Shown here: positions 1 through 8,449 of the stretch, piece by piece
Layout: every line of letters starts with the position of its first letter
How positions within the stretch are numbered: position 1 is the first letter of the stretch
Origin: CAZCGA01 sp964498075
GTDB lineage: Bacteria > Desulfobacterota > Binatia > HRBIN30
Direction of reading: 5' to 3'
DNA: 32,467 nucleotides
Assembly: GCA_964498075.1 (NCBI GenBank)
Contig: CAZCGA010000068.1
Coordinates: 1 to 32,467 of the forward strand
Made by a program: the position numbers and the translations under genes
The notes under the pieces: generated by a model
What the model was told of the DNA's origin: nothing
What the model saw: only the letters and a program-made list of their open reading frames with translations
Databases searched by the model: none

Positions 1-2
1 AC

Positions 3-149
3 CAGGTCACGCAACAGCGCCGGCCGTTCGTGAGGTTCTTCGCCTGCGGGGAGGATCTCTCCCACGAACCGCCGGACGCCCCGCTACCCGACGCGGTCAC
101 GACGGGGGCCGAGCCGTTTCTGGTCGTGGGGGCGATGGCCGGCGGCTAG
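3..149 (+). CDS. C-terminal part of a probable MoaD/ThiS-like sulfur-carrier protein (5' end outside window)
   Basis: An open frame enters from the left edge and ends with TAG at 147-149. Its last residues read FLVVGAMAGG, and the preceding stretch contains VRFFACGEDLS and PLPDAV. The order beta-strand, G-E-D turn, P-L-x-D and a terminal Ala-Gly-Gly resembles the C-terminus of ubiquitin-like sulfur carriers (MoaD/ThiS), whose last Gly is activated as thiocarboxylate for molybdopterin or thiamin synthesis. That reading is inference from a short segment; only 48 residues are visible. A different protein that merely ends in Gly-Gly remains possible. The next gene starts 67 bp downstream on the same strand. 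Confidence 0.5.
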   Translation, partial: QVTQQRRPFVRFFACGEDLSHEPPDAPLPDAVTTGAEPFLVVGAMAGG

Positions 150-216
150 GGCCTGGCCACGCCTTGAAGGAGCCCGGGATCGGAACCGGAGACGAGCAGA
201 AGGAGGTGTTCAGAAG

Positions 217-633
217 ATGAATAGCCAGGCGATTCGCCGCGACCGCGTGCTCACCATGCTTGCCGTCCTCATGGGGATCATGGCGTTCTCGAACCTCTGG
301 AAGCCGATTGCTCAGACGATGTCGCCCGACTCCTCGGCGGGCTTTGTGTTCTTCGGGAATCGGCTGCACGGGGTCGCGAACACGATCATCGGCCCGCTCT
401 TCGGCTGTCTCCTCGCGGCATACGCCTACGGCGTCTGGACGCTGCGGCGGTGGGTGGTGCCGATCGCGCTCGCGTATGCCGCTTACGTACCGGTGAACCT
501 GGTGCTCTTCGCCCTGGACCCGCCGCCCGGTTCGGGTGGTGCCGTCTTCGGAGCGATCTACGCGATCGTCGCCATCGGCGTCTCGGGCGGCGGCGCGTGG
601 TATCTCTACACGCACCGCGACCAGCTCCGCTGA
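217..633 (+). CDS. small four-helix integral membrane protein, unknown function
   Basis: Encodes 138 residues. The ATG is preceded by AGGAGG at 201-206, ten bases upstream, which fixes the start. Four hydrophobic segments are visible, at about residues 12-30, 53-72, 79-100 and 107-128, with short polar loops and a basic C-terminus ending HRDQLR. No catalytic motif is seen. The size and topology fit small uncharacterised DoxX/DUF-type membrane proteins, but I do not recognise a named family. It lies after the MoaD-like tail and is separated from the next gene by 238 bp with no clear gene. Confidence 0.75.
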   Translation: MNSQAIRRDRVLTMLAVLMGIMAFSNLWKPIAQTMSPDSSAGFVFFGNRLHGVANTIIGPLFGCLLAAYAYGVWTLRRWVVPIALAYAAYVPVNLVLFALDPPPGSGGAVFGAIYAIVAIGVSGGGAWYLYTHRDQLR

Positions 634-871
634 AATCGAGGCCGTGGAGACCCTCCGCGCGATCCGATGCTGCGCACGCGAGACACGAGCCGCAGTTGCA
701 TCTGGCGTTTGACAGGGATTTCCCGCTAGGTGTAGACCGCTTGCGTCTTCGCTGAACCTCGAACGACGGCGAGCTGGTGGAATTGAAGGCAACAGTAGCG
801 TCGCTTTCGGCACCTGCGATGCGTCAACTACTAGCGTCACCTCTCGCTCGAACGCCCGAGCTGGTTCCAGG

Positions 872-1900
872 ATGCATGACGGTTTCTCATTCCTCCGCCC
901 GAGACTAGGCCAGGCATCGTCGCGTTTCCCGCGTTGGGTGCGGCGGCTGATCGATCTGGGGCGGGTCGCGATCGGGGCGACGTTGATCGCGTTCCTCATT
1001 CGCTCGGGCGCGCTCGACTGGCGGTCGCTCGTGGGCCTGCTCGATGTGTCGCTCCCGGCCCAGGCTGCCTTGGGCCTGTTGCTCGGGGTGCTGCTGCTCA
1101 CCTCCTGGCGGCTCTGCGTGCTGCTACGCGCCCGCGGGCTCGAGCTCTCGCTGCTCGCCTCCCTGCGTCTCACGTTGATCGGCGCCTTCTTCAATGCCGG
1201 CCTGCCCGGCACCGCGGGCGGCGACATCGTGCGGGGTTGGTACGCGGTGGCACCCAACGAGGGGCGTCGCGTGGAGATCGCGACGGTCCTGCTGCTCGAC
1301 CGCGCGATCGGGGTCAGCGGACTGTTGCTGTGGCCGCTCCTCGCGGCACCGCTCTTCCTCCACATCCTGGCGGCGTCACCCACGCTGGCCCTGTTGATCA
1401 CCGGGCCGGGGATCGCCCTGGTCGCTGGCGGGGTCGGCGTCGCGTTGATCGCCTGGATCTCGCGCCACCAGGAGGCGCGGCTCCTGCGGCTTCTCAGGCG
1501 CCTTCCGGGCGGCGCCGTGCTCGAACGGTCGCTCGGCATCTTGCGGCTCGGGCGGCACGACGCGGCCCCGCTCGCCCTCGCCCTGGGCATCTCGCTGGCC
1601 GTGCAGACGGCCAACGCGGTGGCCCTGTGGTTGCTGGTCCGGGCCACGGGCTCGCCCTTCGCGAGTCCCGCCGTGGCGCTGGTGGTTCCCCTGGGCTTCG
1701 TGGTCAATGCACTCCCGTTGAGCCCGGGTGGGCTCGGCGTCGGGGAGGTGGCCTTCGACCGGCTCTTCGCACTGGCGGGCGTCGCAGGCGGCGCCGGCGC
1801 GCTGCTCTCCTGGCGCATCCTGACGAGCATTCTCGACGTCTCGGGCTTCTTCCTGTACGTGCGCGGCGGGCGCGTAGACGTCAGACGAAGCCCCCCATGA
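872..1900 (+). CDS. lysylphosphatidylglycerol synthase TM-region / flippase-like membrane protein
   Basis: Encodes 342 residues with about eight hydrophobic helices after a basic N-terminal segment (residues 10-28). The family fingerprints are visible: NAGLPGTAGGDIVRG near residues 109-123 and, near residues 275-295, GFVVNALPLSPGGLGVGE. These are the paired Gly/Pro-rich re-entrant motifs of the LPG_synthase_TM (UPF0104, AglD/MprF-like) superfamily. There is no C-terminal aminoacyl-transfer domain, so it is probably a lipid-linked substrate flippase or carrier rather than a lysyl-PG synthase. The stop codon overlaps the ATG of the next membrane protein (ATGA at 1897-1900), implying translational coupling and a joint role in envelope lipid or glycan handling. 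Confidence 0.85.
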   Translation: MHDGFSFLRPRLGQASSRFPRWVRRLIDLGRVAIGATLIAFLIRSGALDWRSLVGLLDVSLPAQAALGLLLGVLLLTSWRLCVLLRARGLELSLLASLRLTLIGAFFNAGLPGTAGGDIVRGWYAVAPNEGRRVEIATVLLLDRAIGVSGLLLWPLLAAPLFLHILAASPTLALLITGPGIALVAGGVGVALIAWISRHQEARLLRLLRRLPGGAVLERSLGILRLGRHDAAPLALALGISLAVQTANAVALWLLVRATGSPFASPAVALVVPLGFVVNALPLSPGGLGVGEVAFDRLFALAGVAGGAGALLSWRILTSILDVSGFFLYVRGGRVDVRRSPP

Positions 1901-3402
1901 CGTTCCGCCTGGGCCTCTCGCTTCGCCTCTTCCTGTGCTGCTGGATCGTCTACGCGGCCCACTTCACCACGAACATCGAGCGCGAGCTGTACCCCGCGCT
2001 GGCGCTGGTGGAGCGCGGCAGCCTCGACGTCTCCGAGTACGCAGGACTGCACGACGACATCTTCGAGGTGCCGGGGCGCGGCACCTTCATCAACAACAAC
2101 CCCGGGGCCTCGCTGCTGGCGGCCATTCCGTTGGCACTCGCTTGGCCGGCGGCTGATGTCCTCGTCTCGTGGGCGCAGGCCCGCCGCGATGCGACGATCA
2201 GCGCTCGCGAGTATCGCACACCGAATGCGGAGGACCGGGTCTTTTATCAGGCGGCCCGCAGCCGAGGTCTGGATCTGAAGCTGGGGGTGGCGGCGGGCAT
2301 CGTCCAGGCGCTGCTGATGGCGCCGCTCTCGGCACTCGCGGTCGTGGTAATGTTCCGACTGTTGCGGGCGCGCAGCGGGCGGCCGCGCGCGGCGTTGGGG
2401 CTCGCGCTGTTGTACGGAATCGCGACGCCGATTTTCTTCCACGCTGTTCATCTCAACCACAACCTGCTCGCCGCGCATGCGGCGCTCTTCGGCTTCGCAT
2501 TGCTGGCGCCTGCGCCACTCGCGACCGCGCTCGGCCGCGGGCGGCGCTTCGCAGCGGGCCTGCTGGCGGGCTGGGCCGTCGTGCTCGACTATGCGGGTTT
2601 GTTGGAGCTGACCTGGTTGGCGGCCCTGGCCCTCAGCAGCGAGCCCTCGGGCCAGGCCGATGAGACGGCGTGGCAGCGCGCGTGGCCCTTCGGGGCGGGC
2701 GCCCTGGCGTCGCTGTGCGTGCTCTGGAGTTGCCAGCAGCTCTGCTTCGGTTCTCCCTTCTGGCCCGCGCAGTCTTACATGCCGCCAGGTCTGTACTCGG
2801 ACATGGGTTGGAACGGCATCGATTGGCCGCGGCTCGACCTGCTCTGGGACACGGCCTTCGGACTGCGCTTCGGCCTCTTTGCCTACGCACCGATCCTCGC
2901 AATCGCCCTCTGGCCGGGGGCCTGGACGCGACCGGGCATCCGCCTGCTGACGCAACGCGAGTCCCGGATCGGTGTGGCGTTCTGCGTAGCCTTCGCAGTC
3001 TTCTGTGCTGCCAATCAGTACGGACGCTGGCAGTGGGTCACGGGCGTGAGGTACGCCCTACCCGTCGTGCCCCTGCTCTTCGTCGTCGCCGCCGGCGTAC
3101 TACTGCATTGGCCGAGGCCCCTGGTGGTGGTGGTGAGTGTGGCGTCCGGCCTCTGGTCTTGGGCGCTCACCATGGCGCGCGTCGTCGACGACGATCGCGG
3201 TGTACTTGCCGCAGCCGCCAGCATCGTCTCCAGTGGTCCCCGCCTGCCCTGGGTCACCACCCTCGAGCGTATGGGCTATGTCAGCGCGGGCTGGCTGTCG
3301 GTGCTGGTTCTGCTGTGCGTCGCCGCGGCATGCGCAGCGATCGGTGGCACGGGAGGTTTCTGGCGCGCGCGACAGCATTCGGACCTGCGCCCCCCGGGTT
3401 AG
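1897..3402 (+). CDS. polytopic membrane protein, possible GT-C type glycosyltransferase
   Basis: Encodes 501 residues. The same frame is open far upstream, but the real start is the ATG at 1897, which overlaps the previous stop. About ten or eleven transmembrane helices are visible. The first periplasmic loop carries acidic residues (NIERELYPAL) followed by a loop with FINNNPGAS, an organisation like that of lipid-carrier-dependent GT-C glycosyltransferases (GT39/PMT-like), where acidic residues of the first loop act in catalysis. I cannot see a classical DxD, so enzymatic activity is inferred. Coupling to the flippase-like gene suggests both act on the same polyprenyl-linked sugar or lipid. 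Confidence 0.75.
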   Translation: MTFRLGLSLRLFLCCWIVYAAHFTTNIERELYPALALVERGSLDVSEYAGLHDDIFEVPGRGTFINNNPGASLLAAIPLALAWPAADVLVSWAQARRDATISAREYRTPNAEDRVFYQAARSRGLDLKLGVAAGIVQALLMAPLSALAVVVMFRLLRARSGRPRAALGLALLYGIATPIFFHAVHLNHNLLAAHAALFGFALLAPAPLATALGRGRRFAAGLLAGWAVVLDYAGLLELTWLAALALSSEPSGQADETAWQRAWPFGAGALASLCVLWSCQQLCFGSPFWPAQSYMPPGLYSDMGWNGIDWPRLDLLWDTAFGLRFGLFAYAPILAIALWPGAWTRPGIRLLTQRESRIGVAFCVAFAVFCAANQYGRWQWVTGVRYALPVVPLLFVVAAGVLLHWPRPLVVVVSVASGLWSWALTMARVVDDDRGVLAAAASIVSSGPRLPWVTTLERMGYVSAGWLSVLVLLCVAAACAAIGGTGGFWRARQHSDLRPPG

Positions 3403-3585
3403 GGAACGCGCAGAAGGACTAGGAACGGTAGATGGCGCCAACCGCTGGGCTCCCATCGTGCGAGCCCTACCGCCCGCGTTGGTGGAGACGGTTCGCTCAG
3501 GGTGTCGATTTTGCTCCGCGTCATTCGACCAATAGACAAGTGGGTGATGGGTGGCGAGAAGCCTACGTCCCGCGAAGGAGTACGT

Positions 3586-3934
3586 ATGATGAAGTTTCAT
3601 TTGGCACGACGAAGCGGCCTGGGACCGCGCGCCACAGGCAGAACAGCAGCGGGCGTTCCGGGTGCATGCCCAGCTCAACGACGAGCTCAAGACGCAGGGA
3701 AAGCTCGTGGAAACGAAACGACTGCGCCCGGGCACCGAAGCCACCACCGTCAGGGTGCAGAACGGCGAGCTGGTCACCACCGACGGTCCGTACGCGGAAG
3801 CCAAGGAAGTGATCGGCGGATACTATCTGATCGACTGCACGTCGAGGGAAGAAGCCATCGGCTGGGCACGGAAACTGCCCGGTGTGTCGCTCCGCGGTGT
3901 CGAAGTGCGGGGCGTCTGCGACGCAGAATCGTAG
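3586..3934 (+). pseudogene. YCII/DGPF-domain protein with frameshift just after the start
   Basis: The body of a YCII-related (DGPF) protein is clear in one frame: HDEAAW, then HAQLNDELK, TDGPYAEAKEVIGGYY and EEAIGWARKLPG, ending at 3934. A good ribosome site (GAAGGAG) precedes the only plausible starts, ATG ATG at 3586-3591, but these lie in another frame, and the body frame has a TGA at 3590. Removing one T from the TTT at 3595-3597 would give Met-Lys-Phe-Ile-Trp-His-Asp-Glu, a normal start for this family. It is therefore either a real frameshift or a sequencing error in a homopolymer. The internal GTG at 3662 would yield only a truncated domain. Confidence 0.75.
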
Positions 3935-4026
3935 GTACGCCGGCGGCTGCCGCATCACCCGGCTGGCGGCACGAGGTCAGCTTGGGAAGGCGATTGGCAA
4001 AGCCAACTCTCCCTTGAACCACTGGT

Positions 4027-4461
4027 TCAGCTTACTCCCGGCTCGCGGCGTCCGCGCCGCAGCCTCAGCAGCGCCTCGCTTGGTGCAAGGATGGCTATTC
4101 GCTTGTGGCGCTTGAGCGCGAGCAGATGCGCGTCGCCGGAAACGATCCAGCGGGCCTTGCCGGCCACCGCACACGCCAGCACACGGTCATCATCGGGGTC
4201 CGCGGCGATCACCGGCTCCGTTATCGGTTCCGCGATCACCTCAGCGATGGTGAGCAGCGATTCAACCAGCTCACCCACCGAGGTCTCGAGCGCAGCAATC
4301 CGTGGCGCGAACTTGGGACGGGCGAGTACTTCGCGTGCCTCCTCGACGATCGACGGGCTCGCGACCAACACGACGCGCTTGGACTCACCGATGCGCAGTA
4401 TATCGTTGGGCGGTCCGCTCCAGAGCAGCGCAGAGATCCAGACGTTGGTATCGAGCACCAA
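4027..4461 (-). CDS. PIN-domain ribonuclease toxin (COG1569-like)
   Basis: A PIN-fold protein beginning LVLDTNVWISALLWSG. The acidic active-site set is present: Asp in LDTN, Glu in SIVEEARE, Asp in ADPDDDRVLACA and Asp in SGDAHLL, so the nuclease should be competent. The start is uncertain. I chose TTG at 4461, ten bases after the antitoxin stop, giving 144 residues, the usual size; a longer frame reaches ATG 4566 inside the antitoxin gene but adds only an Arg/Lys-rich stretch that shadows the antitoxin. It lies immediately downstream of an AbrB-type antitoxin on the same strand and forms a type II toxin-antitoxin pair with it. Confidence 0.85.
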   Translation of the reverse strand: MVLDTNVWISALLWSGPPNDILRIGESKRVVLVASPSIVEEAREVLARPKFAPRIAALETSVGELVESLLTIAEVIAEPITEPVIAADPDDDRVLACAVAGKARWIVSGDAHLLALKRHKRIAILAPSEALLRLRRGRREPGVS

Positions 4462-4471
4462 GCGTCGCGGC

Positions 4472-4714
4472 TCACGCCTTGCGCGAGCGCTTTTCTTTCC
4501 GGTGCGCCTGGACTTCCGCGTCGATTTCGGCAAGCGGCATCTCCTTCTCGAGCCGCCGCGCGGCAATTGCCGAGAGCTTGGCCGGCTTCAGCCGCTTGAG
4601 CACGATAACGTCCCCCTCGGTCCACACGGCAAGCTCGCTACACTTCGGGAATCGTCGCAGCACTGCCTTCGGTAGCCGGATCGAACCGTCACTGGCAATC
4701 TTCACGGCTTCCAT
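4472..4714 (-). CDS. AbrB/SpoVT-type antitoxin of the PIN toxin
   Basis: Encodes 80 residues from ATG 4714, preceded by GGGAAG. The N-terminal half is a swapped-hairpin AbrB DNA-binding domain (IASDGSIRLPKAVLRRF, then VWTEGDVIVLKRL). The C-terminal half is a charged helix ending in a Lys/Arg-rich tail, typical of the toxin-binding segment. A GTG at 4744 would extend it by ten residues, but the family normally starts at MEAVKI. Such antitoxins repress their own operon. The PIN toxin gene follows within about ten bases. Confidence 0.85.
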   Translation of the reverse strand: MEAVKIASDGSIRLPKAVLRRFPKCSELAVWTEGDVIVLKRLKPAKLSAIAARRLEKEMPLAEIDAEVQAHRKEKRSRKA

Positions 4715-4731
4715 GGCGGCAAAGCTTCCCT

Positions 4732-4893
4732 TTATCTCCCACAACCAAGACCGATCAGTCTAACCGGCATCTCAAGATCCTCGGCGTTGGCCGTGATCCG
4801 CTTGAGGCTCTCTTTGCGCGCACGGTGCAGGAGCTTCGCAACAGACTTGCCGCGCAAGTACGTGCCGAAGTCCTTCAGTTCCATATCCGGCAT
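4732..4893 (-). CDS. 53-residue ORF preceding the AbrB-PIN pair
   Basis: An ORF from ATG 4893 (alternative ATG 4884) to TAA at 4732-4734, on the strand of the toxin-antitoxin pair and ending 17 bp before the antitoxin ATG. The product is basic and helical-looking (LKDFGTYLRGKSVAKLL, then RARKESLKRI) and ends RLIGLGCGR. An in-frame TAA lies two codons upstream of the first ATG, so the ORF is bounded. No strong ribosome site is seen and I do not recognise the family. It could be a third component or leader of the operon, or a remnant of a longer gene. Confidence 0.35.
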   Translation of the reverse strand: MPDMELKDFGTYLRGKSVAKLLHRARKESLKRITANAEDLEMPVRLIGLGCGR

Positions 4894-4976
4894 CGTTGCT
4901 TACGCCCAGAGCGAAGTCAATTTACGGGCTGGATTGGATGCGGTCTTGATGTCGGACCAGCGCAGCTCTCGGCGTT

Positions 4977-5555
4977 TCAGCCGTCATCCAGAGGAATTCG
5001 CCTGCCACGAGCGTCCATGAGGGCGAAGCGCCTCTCCCAGGTTCGCGCTTCGTAGAGCCTGTCTCCCAGACGTCGGGCCAGCGCGCTGCTGACGTCGTCG
5101 AGCTCGACCAGCCGATTGGCGATTTCGTGCATCGGCAGGTCGAAAAGCAGATGCGCGCCCGTCGGCTGCAAGCGCGCCACCAAGACGTGCTGTGCGCCGG
5201 TCTCCTCGGTCACGACGTACCGGTCATGAACACCCACCACAGTGGCCCCTCGATGCGTGCCCGAGCGCAGCGGATCGTCCGCATCGATGACCCGATACGG
5301 CGCCCCGAAGTTAACGGGCAGCTCCACCTCTCCGGATGGCAGGTGCCGCTCGCGCGGGAGGTCCATGCGGCAGTCGATTCCGACGTAGCCGAGGACATGC
5401 GGTCGGAGCTGAGGATGCGGCCCACGGGTCGCCAATTCCCACCAGCCCGACTCTGACTCGTGCCGCTCCACACGCGTCTGCGGAGCCTGAGCCGATCCTT
5501 CTTCAAAACCACGGACCCTCCGCATGCGGTCCGAGTCCGAGTGCAACGGCATCAC
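4977..5555 (-). pseudogene. AraC-family regulator reduced to its N-terminal sensing domain
   Basis: The 192-residue frame matches the N-terminal ligand-binding domain of a group of AraC-like regulators: WWELATRGPHPQLRPHVLGY, PSGEVELPVNFG, TGAHLLFDLPMHEIANRLVELDDV, and TWERRFALMDA near its end. After that point full-length members continue for about 90-100 residues with a two-helix-turn-helix DNA-binding domain. Here the frame stops after GRRIPLDDG, and no HTH is recognisable in the other frames downstream. It is therefore a truncated regulator, probably non-functional as an activator. The start is uncertain (ATG 5555, or 5525 on the same frame). Confidence 0.7.
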
Positions 5556-5692
5556 TACCCAACCTACGCGAAAATTCGTGCTCCCGTAAAGCAGCGCGCC
5601 GCGTCTTTGCGCCTTTGCGGCAAGCGCCTTGGGGGGGGTCGCTTCAGCGCACGCCCTGGGCTACCGTCCGGTGCTCACGAAAGGAGGCTCTC

Positions 5693-6202
5693 ATGAATCA
5701 CAACGATGCAATCCGGCTGTTCGCCAAGACCCTGCAGAACCTCGATCAATGGATGGACAAGGCCACCGCGTACGCGAAGGCCAAATCCTTCGAGGTCGAC
5801 GTGCTGGCCCAGGCCCGCCTGGCGCCGGATCAGTTCGCGTTCGTCCAACAGGTGCAGGCCGGCTGCGACCAGGCCAAGTACGCGGCCGCGTACCTGAGCG
5901 GCAAGCAGGCGCCGTCCCACCCGGACACGGAGAAGACGTTCGCCGAGCTGCGGCAGCGGATCCAGAAGTGCCTCAGCTTCCTCGAGACCGTCCAGGCGAA
6001 GGACTTGGCCGGAGCCGAGGAGCGCAAGGTGGCGCCGCCATGGCTCGGTGGGAAGTGGCTCCGCGGCGACGACTACCTGGTGCACGTCGCGCTGCCGAAC
6101 TTCTTCTTCCATGCGACGATGGCGTACGCGATCCTGCGTCACAACGGCGTTGAGCTCGGCAAGATGGACTACATCGGCTCGATGCCGACGAAGGAAGGCT
6201 GA
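5693..6202 (+). CDS. DUF1993 family protein (DinB-like helical bundle)
   Basis: Encodes 169 residues from ATG 5693, preceded by AAAGGAGG at 5680-5687. Diagnostic stretches are the N-terminal helix with TLQNLDQWMDKA, LAPDQFAFVQQVQ with CDQAKYAAAYLSG in the centre, and a C-terminal half with LPNFFFHATMAYAILRHNGVE. This family is uncharacterised and predicted to form a four-helix DinB-like bundle. It leads a same-strand run with the O-methyltransferase (46 bp downstream) and the amidase. A short relic of a second copy of its 3' end is found at 14657-14692. Confidence 0.85.
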   Translation: MNHNDAIRLFAKTLQNLDQWMDKATAYAKAKSFEVDVLAQARLAPDQFAFVQQVQAGCDQAKYAAAYLSGKQAPSHPDTEKTFAELRQRIQKCLSFLETVQAKDLAGAEERKVAPPWLGGKWLRGDDYLVHVALPNFFFHATMAYAILRHNGVELGKMDYIGSMPTKEG

Positions 6203-6248
6203 GGCCGGCCAGCTTGGTGACATCAAGATCAGGAGAGGAGCCGCGCCG

Positions 6249-6932
6249 ATGGGCATCTTGAACGATCCGCGCCTCGAAGCACTGCTCGACCGCTTGCACG
6301 CGCACAGCACAGGGCAAAACGAAACGGTCATGACCTACTTCATGGCGAGGGCCCAAGAGGGCACGCTCGACTGGAGCGGATTCGACGAGGGCATGCACCG
6401 GTTCATGAGCGACAAGCTCATCGCCCTCGATCGCGAGAAGGCGCAACTCTGCTACCAGCTCTGCCGCGCCCTCCGCGCGAAGCGAGTGGTCGAAGCTGGG
6501 ACCTCTTTCGGAATCTCGACCCTCTACCTCGCGGCGGCAGTGCGCGACAACGTACAGAGAGACGGCGGTGCAGGGCTCGTGATCGGCACCGAGCACGAGC
6601 CGGAGAAGGCGAAGGCCGCGCGCGCTCACTTCGCTGAGGCGGGGCTGTCCAGCTTGATCGAGCTGCGCGAAGGCGACCTGCGCGAGACACTCAAGGACGT
6701 CGGCGGCCCCGTCGACTTCATGCTGATCGACATCTGGACTCCGATGGCACGCCCCGCGCTCGAGCTCGTTGCGCCCGCGCTGCGCGCGGGCGCAATCGTC
6801 GTCTGCGACAACACCACACAATTCCGCGACGCGTATCGCGAGTACTTCGAGTTCGTGAACGACCGGAAGAACGGTCTTCGCACGGTGACGCTGCCGTTTG
6901 AGGGGGGCCTCGAGCTCACTGTGCGCGACTGA
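6249..6932 (+). CDS. class I SAM-dependent O-methyltransferase
   Basis: Encodes 227 residues from ATG 6249; AGGAGAGG at 6230-6237 supports this start over longer in-frame extensions. The SAM-binding motif I is VVEAGTSFGIS (residues 80-90). It is followed by an acidic motif (GTEHEPEKA), REGDLRETL, and the strand VDFMLIDIW characteristic of COG4122/methyltransf_24-type O-methyltransferases. The methyl acceptor cannot be read from the sequence. The amidase begins 19 bp downstream, suggesting a shared transcript. Confidence 0.85.
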   Translation: MGILNDPRLEALLDRLHAHSTGQNETVMTYFMARAQEGTLDWSGFDEGMHRFMSDKLIALDREKAQLCYQLCRALRAKRVVEAGTSFGISTLYLAAAVRDNVQRDGGAGLVIGTEHEPEKAKAARAHFAEAGLSSLIELREGDLRETLKDVGGPVDFMLIDIWTPMARPALELVAPALRAGAIVVCDNTTQFRDAYREYFEFVNDRKNGLRTVTLPFEGGLELTVRD

Positions 6933-6951
6933 GACTGCATCGACATTCTGC

Positions 6952-8409
6952 ATGGACTACTGGACAGCGAAGGAACTAGTCGCCGCGCTGCAGGCTCGGC
7001 AGGTATCGGCCGTCGAGCTCCTCGATCGTTCGATCGCCCGCATCGAGGCCCATGACGGCACACTCAACGCCGTCGTGGTGCGCGACTTCGAGCGCGCCCG
7101 CGTCGCGGCCGCCGCAGCCGACAAGGCGCTGGCGCGTGGCGAGCGGCGCCCGTTGCTCGGTCTGCCGATCACCGTCAAGGAAGGCCACAACGTCGCGGGC
7201 CTTCCGACCACCTGGGGCATTCCGGGCACGCAACACCTCCAGGCGAGCGAGGATGCGGTGGCTGTCGGCCGCCTCAAGGCCGCCGGCGCGGTGGTGCTCG
7301 GCAAAACCAATGTGCCGTTCATGCTGGCCGACTGGCAGAGCTACAACGCCATCTACGGCGTCACCAACAATCCATGGGACCTCGGCCGCACACCGGGCGG
7401 CTCATCCGGCGGCGCCGCCGCAGCCCTGGCCGCGGGCTACGTATCGCTCGAGCTCGGATCGGATCTCGCCGGCTCACTGCGAATCCCCGCTCACTGTTGC
7501 GGCGTCTTCGCCCACAAGCCGACGCATGGTCTGGTCCCGCTTCGGGGCTTCGCGCCGCCAGGTACGCCCGCGCTCTCTGTGACCACCAAGGTCGACCTCG
7601 CGGCGGTCGGCCCCATGGCGCGCAGCGCCGGCGATCTGGCGCTCGCGCTTGATGTAGTCGCGGGCCCCGATGACGACGAGGCCGCGGGCTACAAGCTCGC
7701 CTTACCGCCGCCGCGCCACGCCGACCTCAAGAGCTTCCGCGTGCTCGTTGTGGATCATCATCCACTTCTGCCCACCGCGAACATCGTCCGCTCGACGCTC
7801 GGCACCTTCGCAGACAACCTCGTCAAGGCCGGCAGCACGGTCGGTCGGACGAGCCCGGCGCTGCCCGACCTCGCACTCGTGGCGCGCACCTATGGGCAGT
7901 TGCTCATGTCATTCATCGGCGCCGACTTACCCGATGATGTCTATCAGCGCTTGCACGCCGCCGCCGCGACGCTCTCACCCGACGACGATAGTATGTCCGC
8001 CATGGCTCTGCGCGGCAATGTGATGAGCCACCGCGACTGGATCAGGAACGATCGCCTCCGCGCTGGCCTGGCCCATCAATGGCGACAGCTGTTCCGCGAG
8101 TGGGACGTGGTGTTGTGCCCGATCATGCCGACACCCGCTCTCTCGCACGACCACATCGACATGAACGCCCGGCGAATCGTGATCGACGGAACGGAGATCC
8201 CCTACGTGGCGCAGAGCATGTGGTCGAGCGTCGCGACGCTCACCGGGCTCCCGGCGACCGCCATGCCGATCGGCCTGAGCGATGACGGCCTGCCCATCGG
8301 CGTGCAGATCATCGGGCCCTATCTGGAAGACCGCACGACGATCGCCTTCGCGGAGCTTGCCGAGCGCGAATTCGGAGGCTTCGTCGCCCCGCCCGGCTTC
8401 GAGCATTGA
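6952..8409 (+). CDS. amidase-signature family hydrolase
   Basis: Encodes 485 residues. The Ser-cisSer-Lys triad of the amidase signature family is intact: Lys76 in TVKEG, Ser151 in TPGGSSGGAAAALAAG and the nucleophile Ser175 in GSDLAGSLRIPA. The canonical D-T/I-G-G-S is changed to D-L-A-G-S, a mild variation. The C-terminus has the usual GLPIGVQIIGPYLED motif. Family members hydrolyse amides or act as GatA in tRNA-Gln formation; no gatB or gatC is nearby, so a small-molecule amidase is more likely. It ends 40 bp from the convergent methyltransferase gene. Confidence 0.9.
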   Translation: MDYWTAKELVAALQARQVSAVELLDRSIARIEAHDGTLNAVVVRDFERARVAAAAADKALARGERRPLLGLPITVKEGHNVAGLPTTWGIPGTQHLQASEDAVAVGRLKAAGAVVLGKTNVPFMLADWQSYNAIYGVTNNPWDLGRTPGGSSGGAAAALAAGYVSLELGSDLAGSLRIPAHCCGVFAHKPTHGLVPLRGFAPPGTPALSVTTKVDLAAVGPMARSAGDLALALDVVAGPDDDEAAGYKLALPPPRHADLKSFRVLVVDHHPLLPTANIVRSTLGTFADNLVKAGSTVGRTSPALPDLALVARTYGQLLMSFIGADLPDDVYQRLHAAAATLSPDDDSMSAMALRGNVMSHRDWIRNDRLRAGLAHQWRQLFREWDVVLCPIMPTPALSHDHIDMNARRIVIDGTEIPYVAQSMWSSVATLTGLPATAMPIGLSDDGLPIGVQIIGPYLEDRTTIAFAELAEREFGGFVAPPGFEH

Positions 8410-8449
8410 CTCGTGGACAACGTCTTGATGGGCTCCGACCGCCTGGGCA

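Noticed and set aside
709..738. TTGACA followed after 18 bp by TAGACC upstream of the flippase-like gene
   Set aside because: The -10 matches only three of six positions, too weak to report as a promoter.
934..1896. N-terminal extension of the frame of the GT-C-like gene
   Set aside because: It overlaps the flippase-like gene in another frame and is Arg-rich; the ATG at 1897 overlapping the previous stop is the natural start.
97..2955. A very long open frame (over 900 codons) on the minus strand
   Set aside because: It is antisense to clear plus-strand membrane genes, rich in Arg/Pro/Gln, and has no domain; it arises from high GC content.
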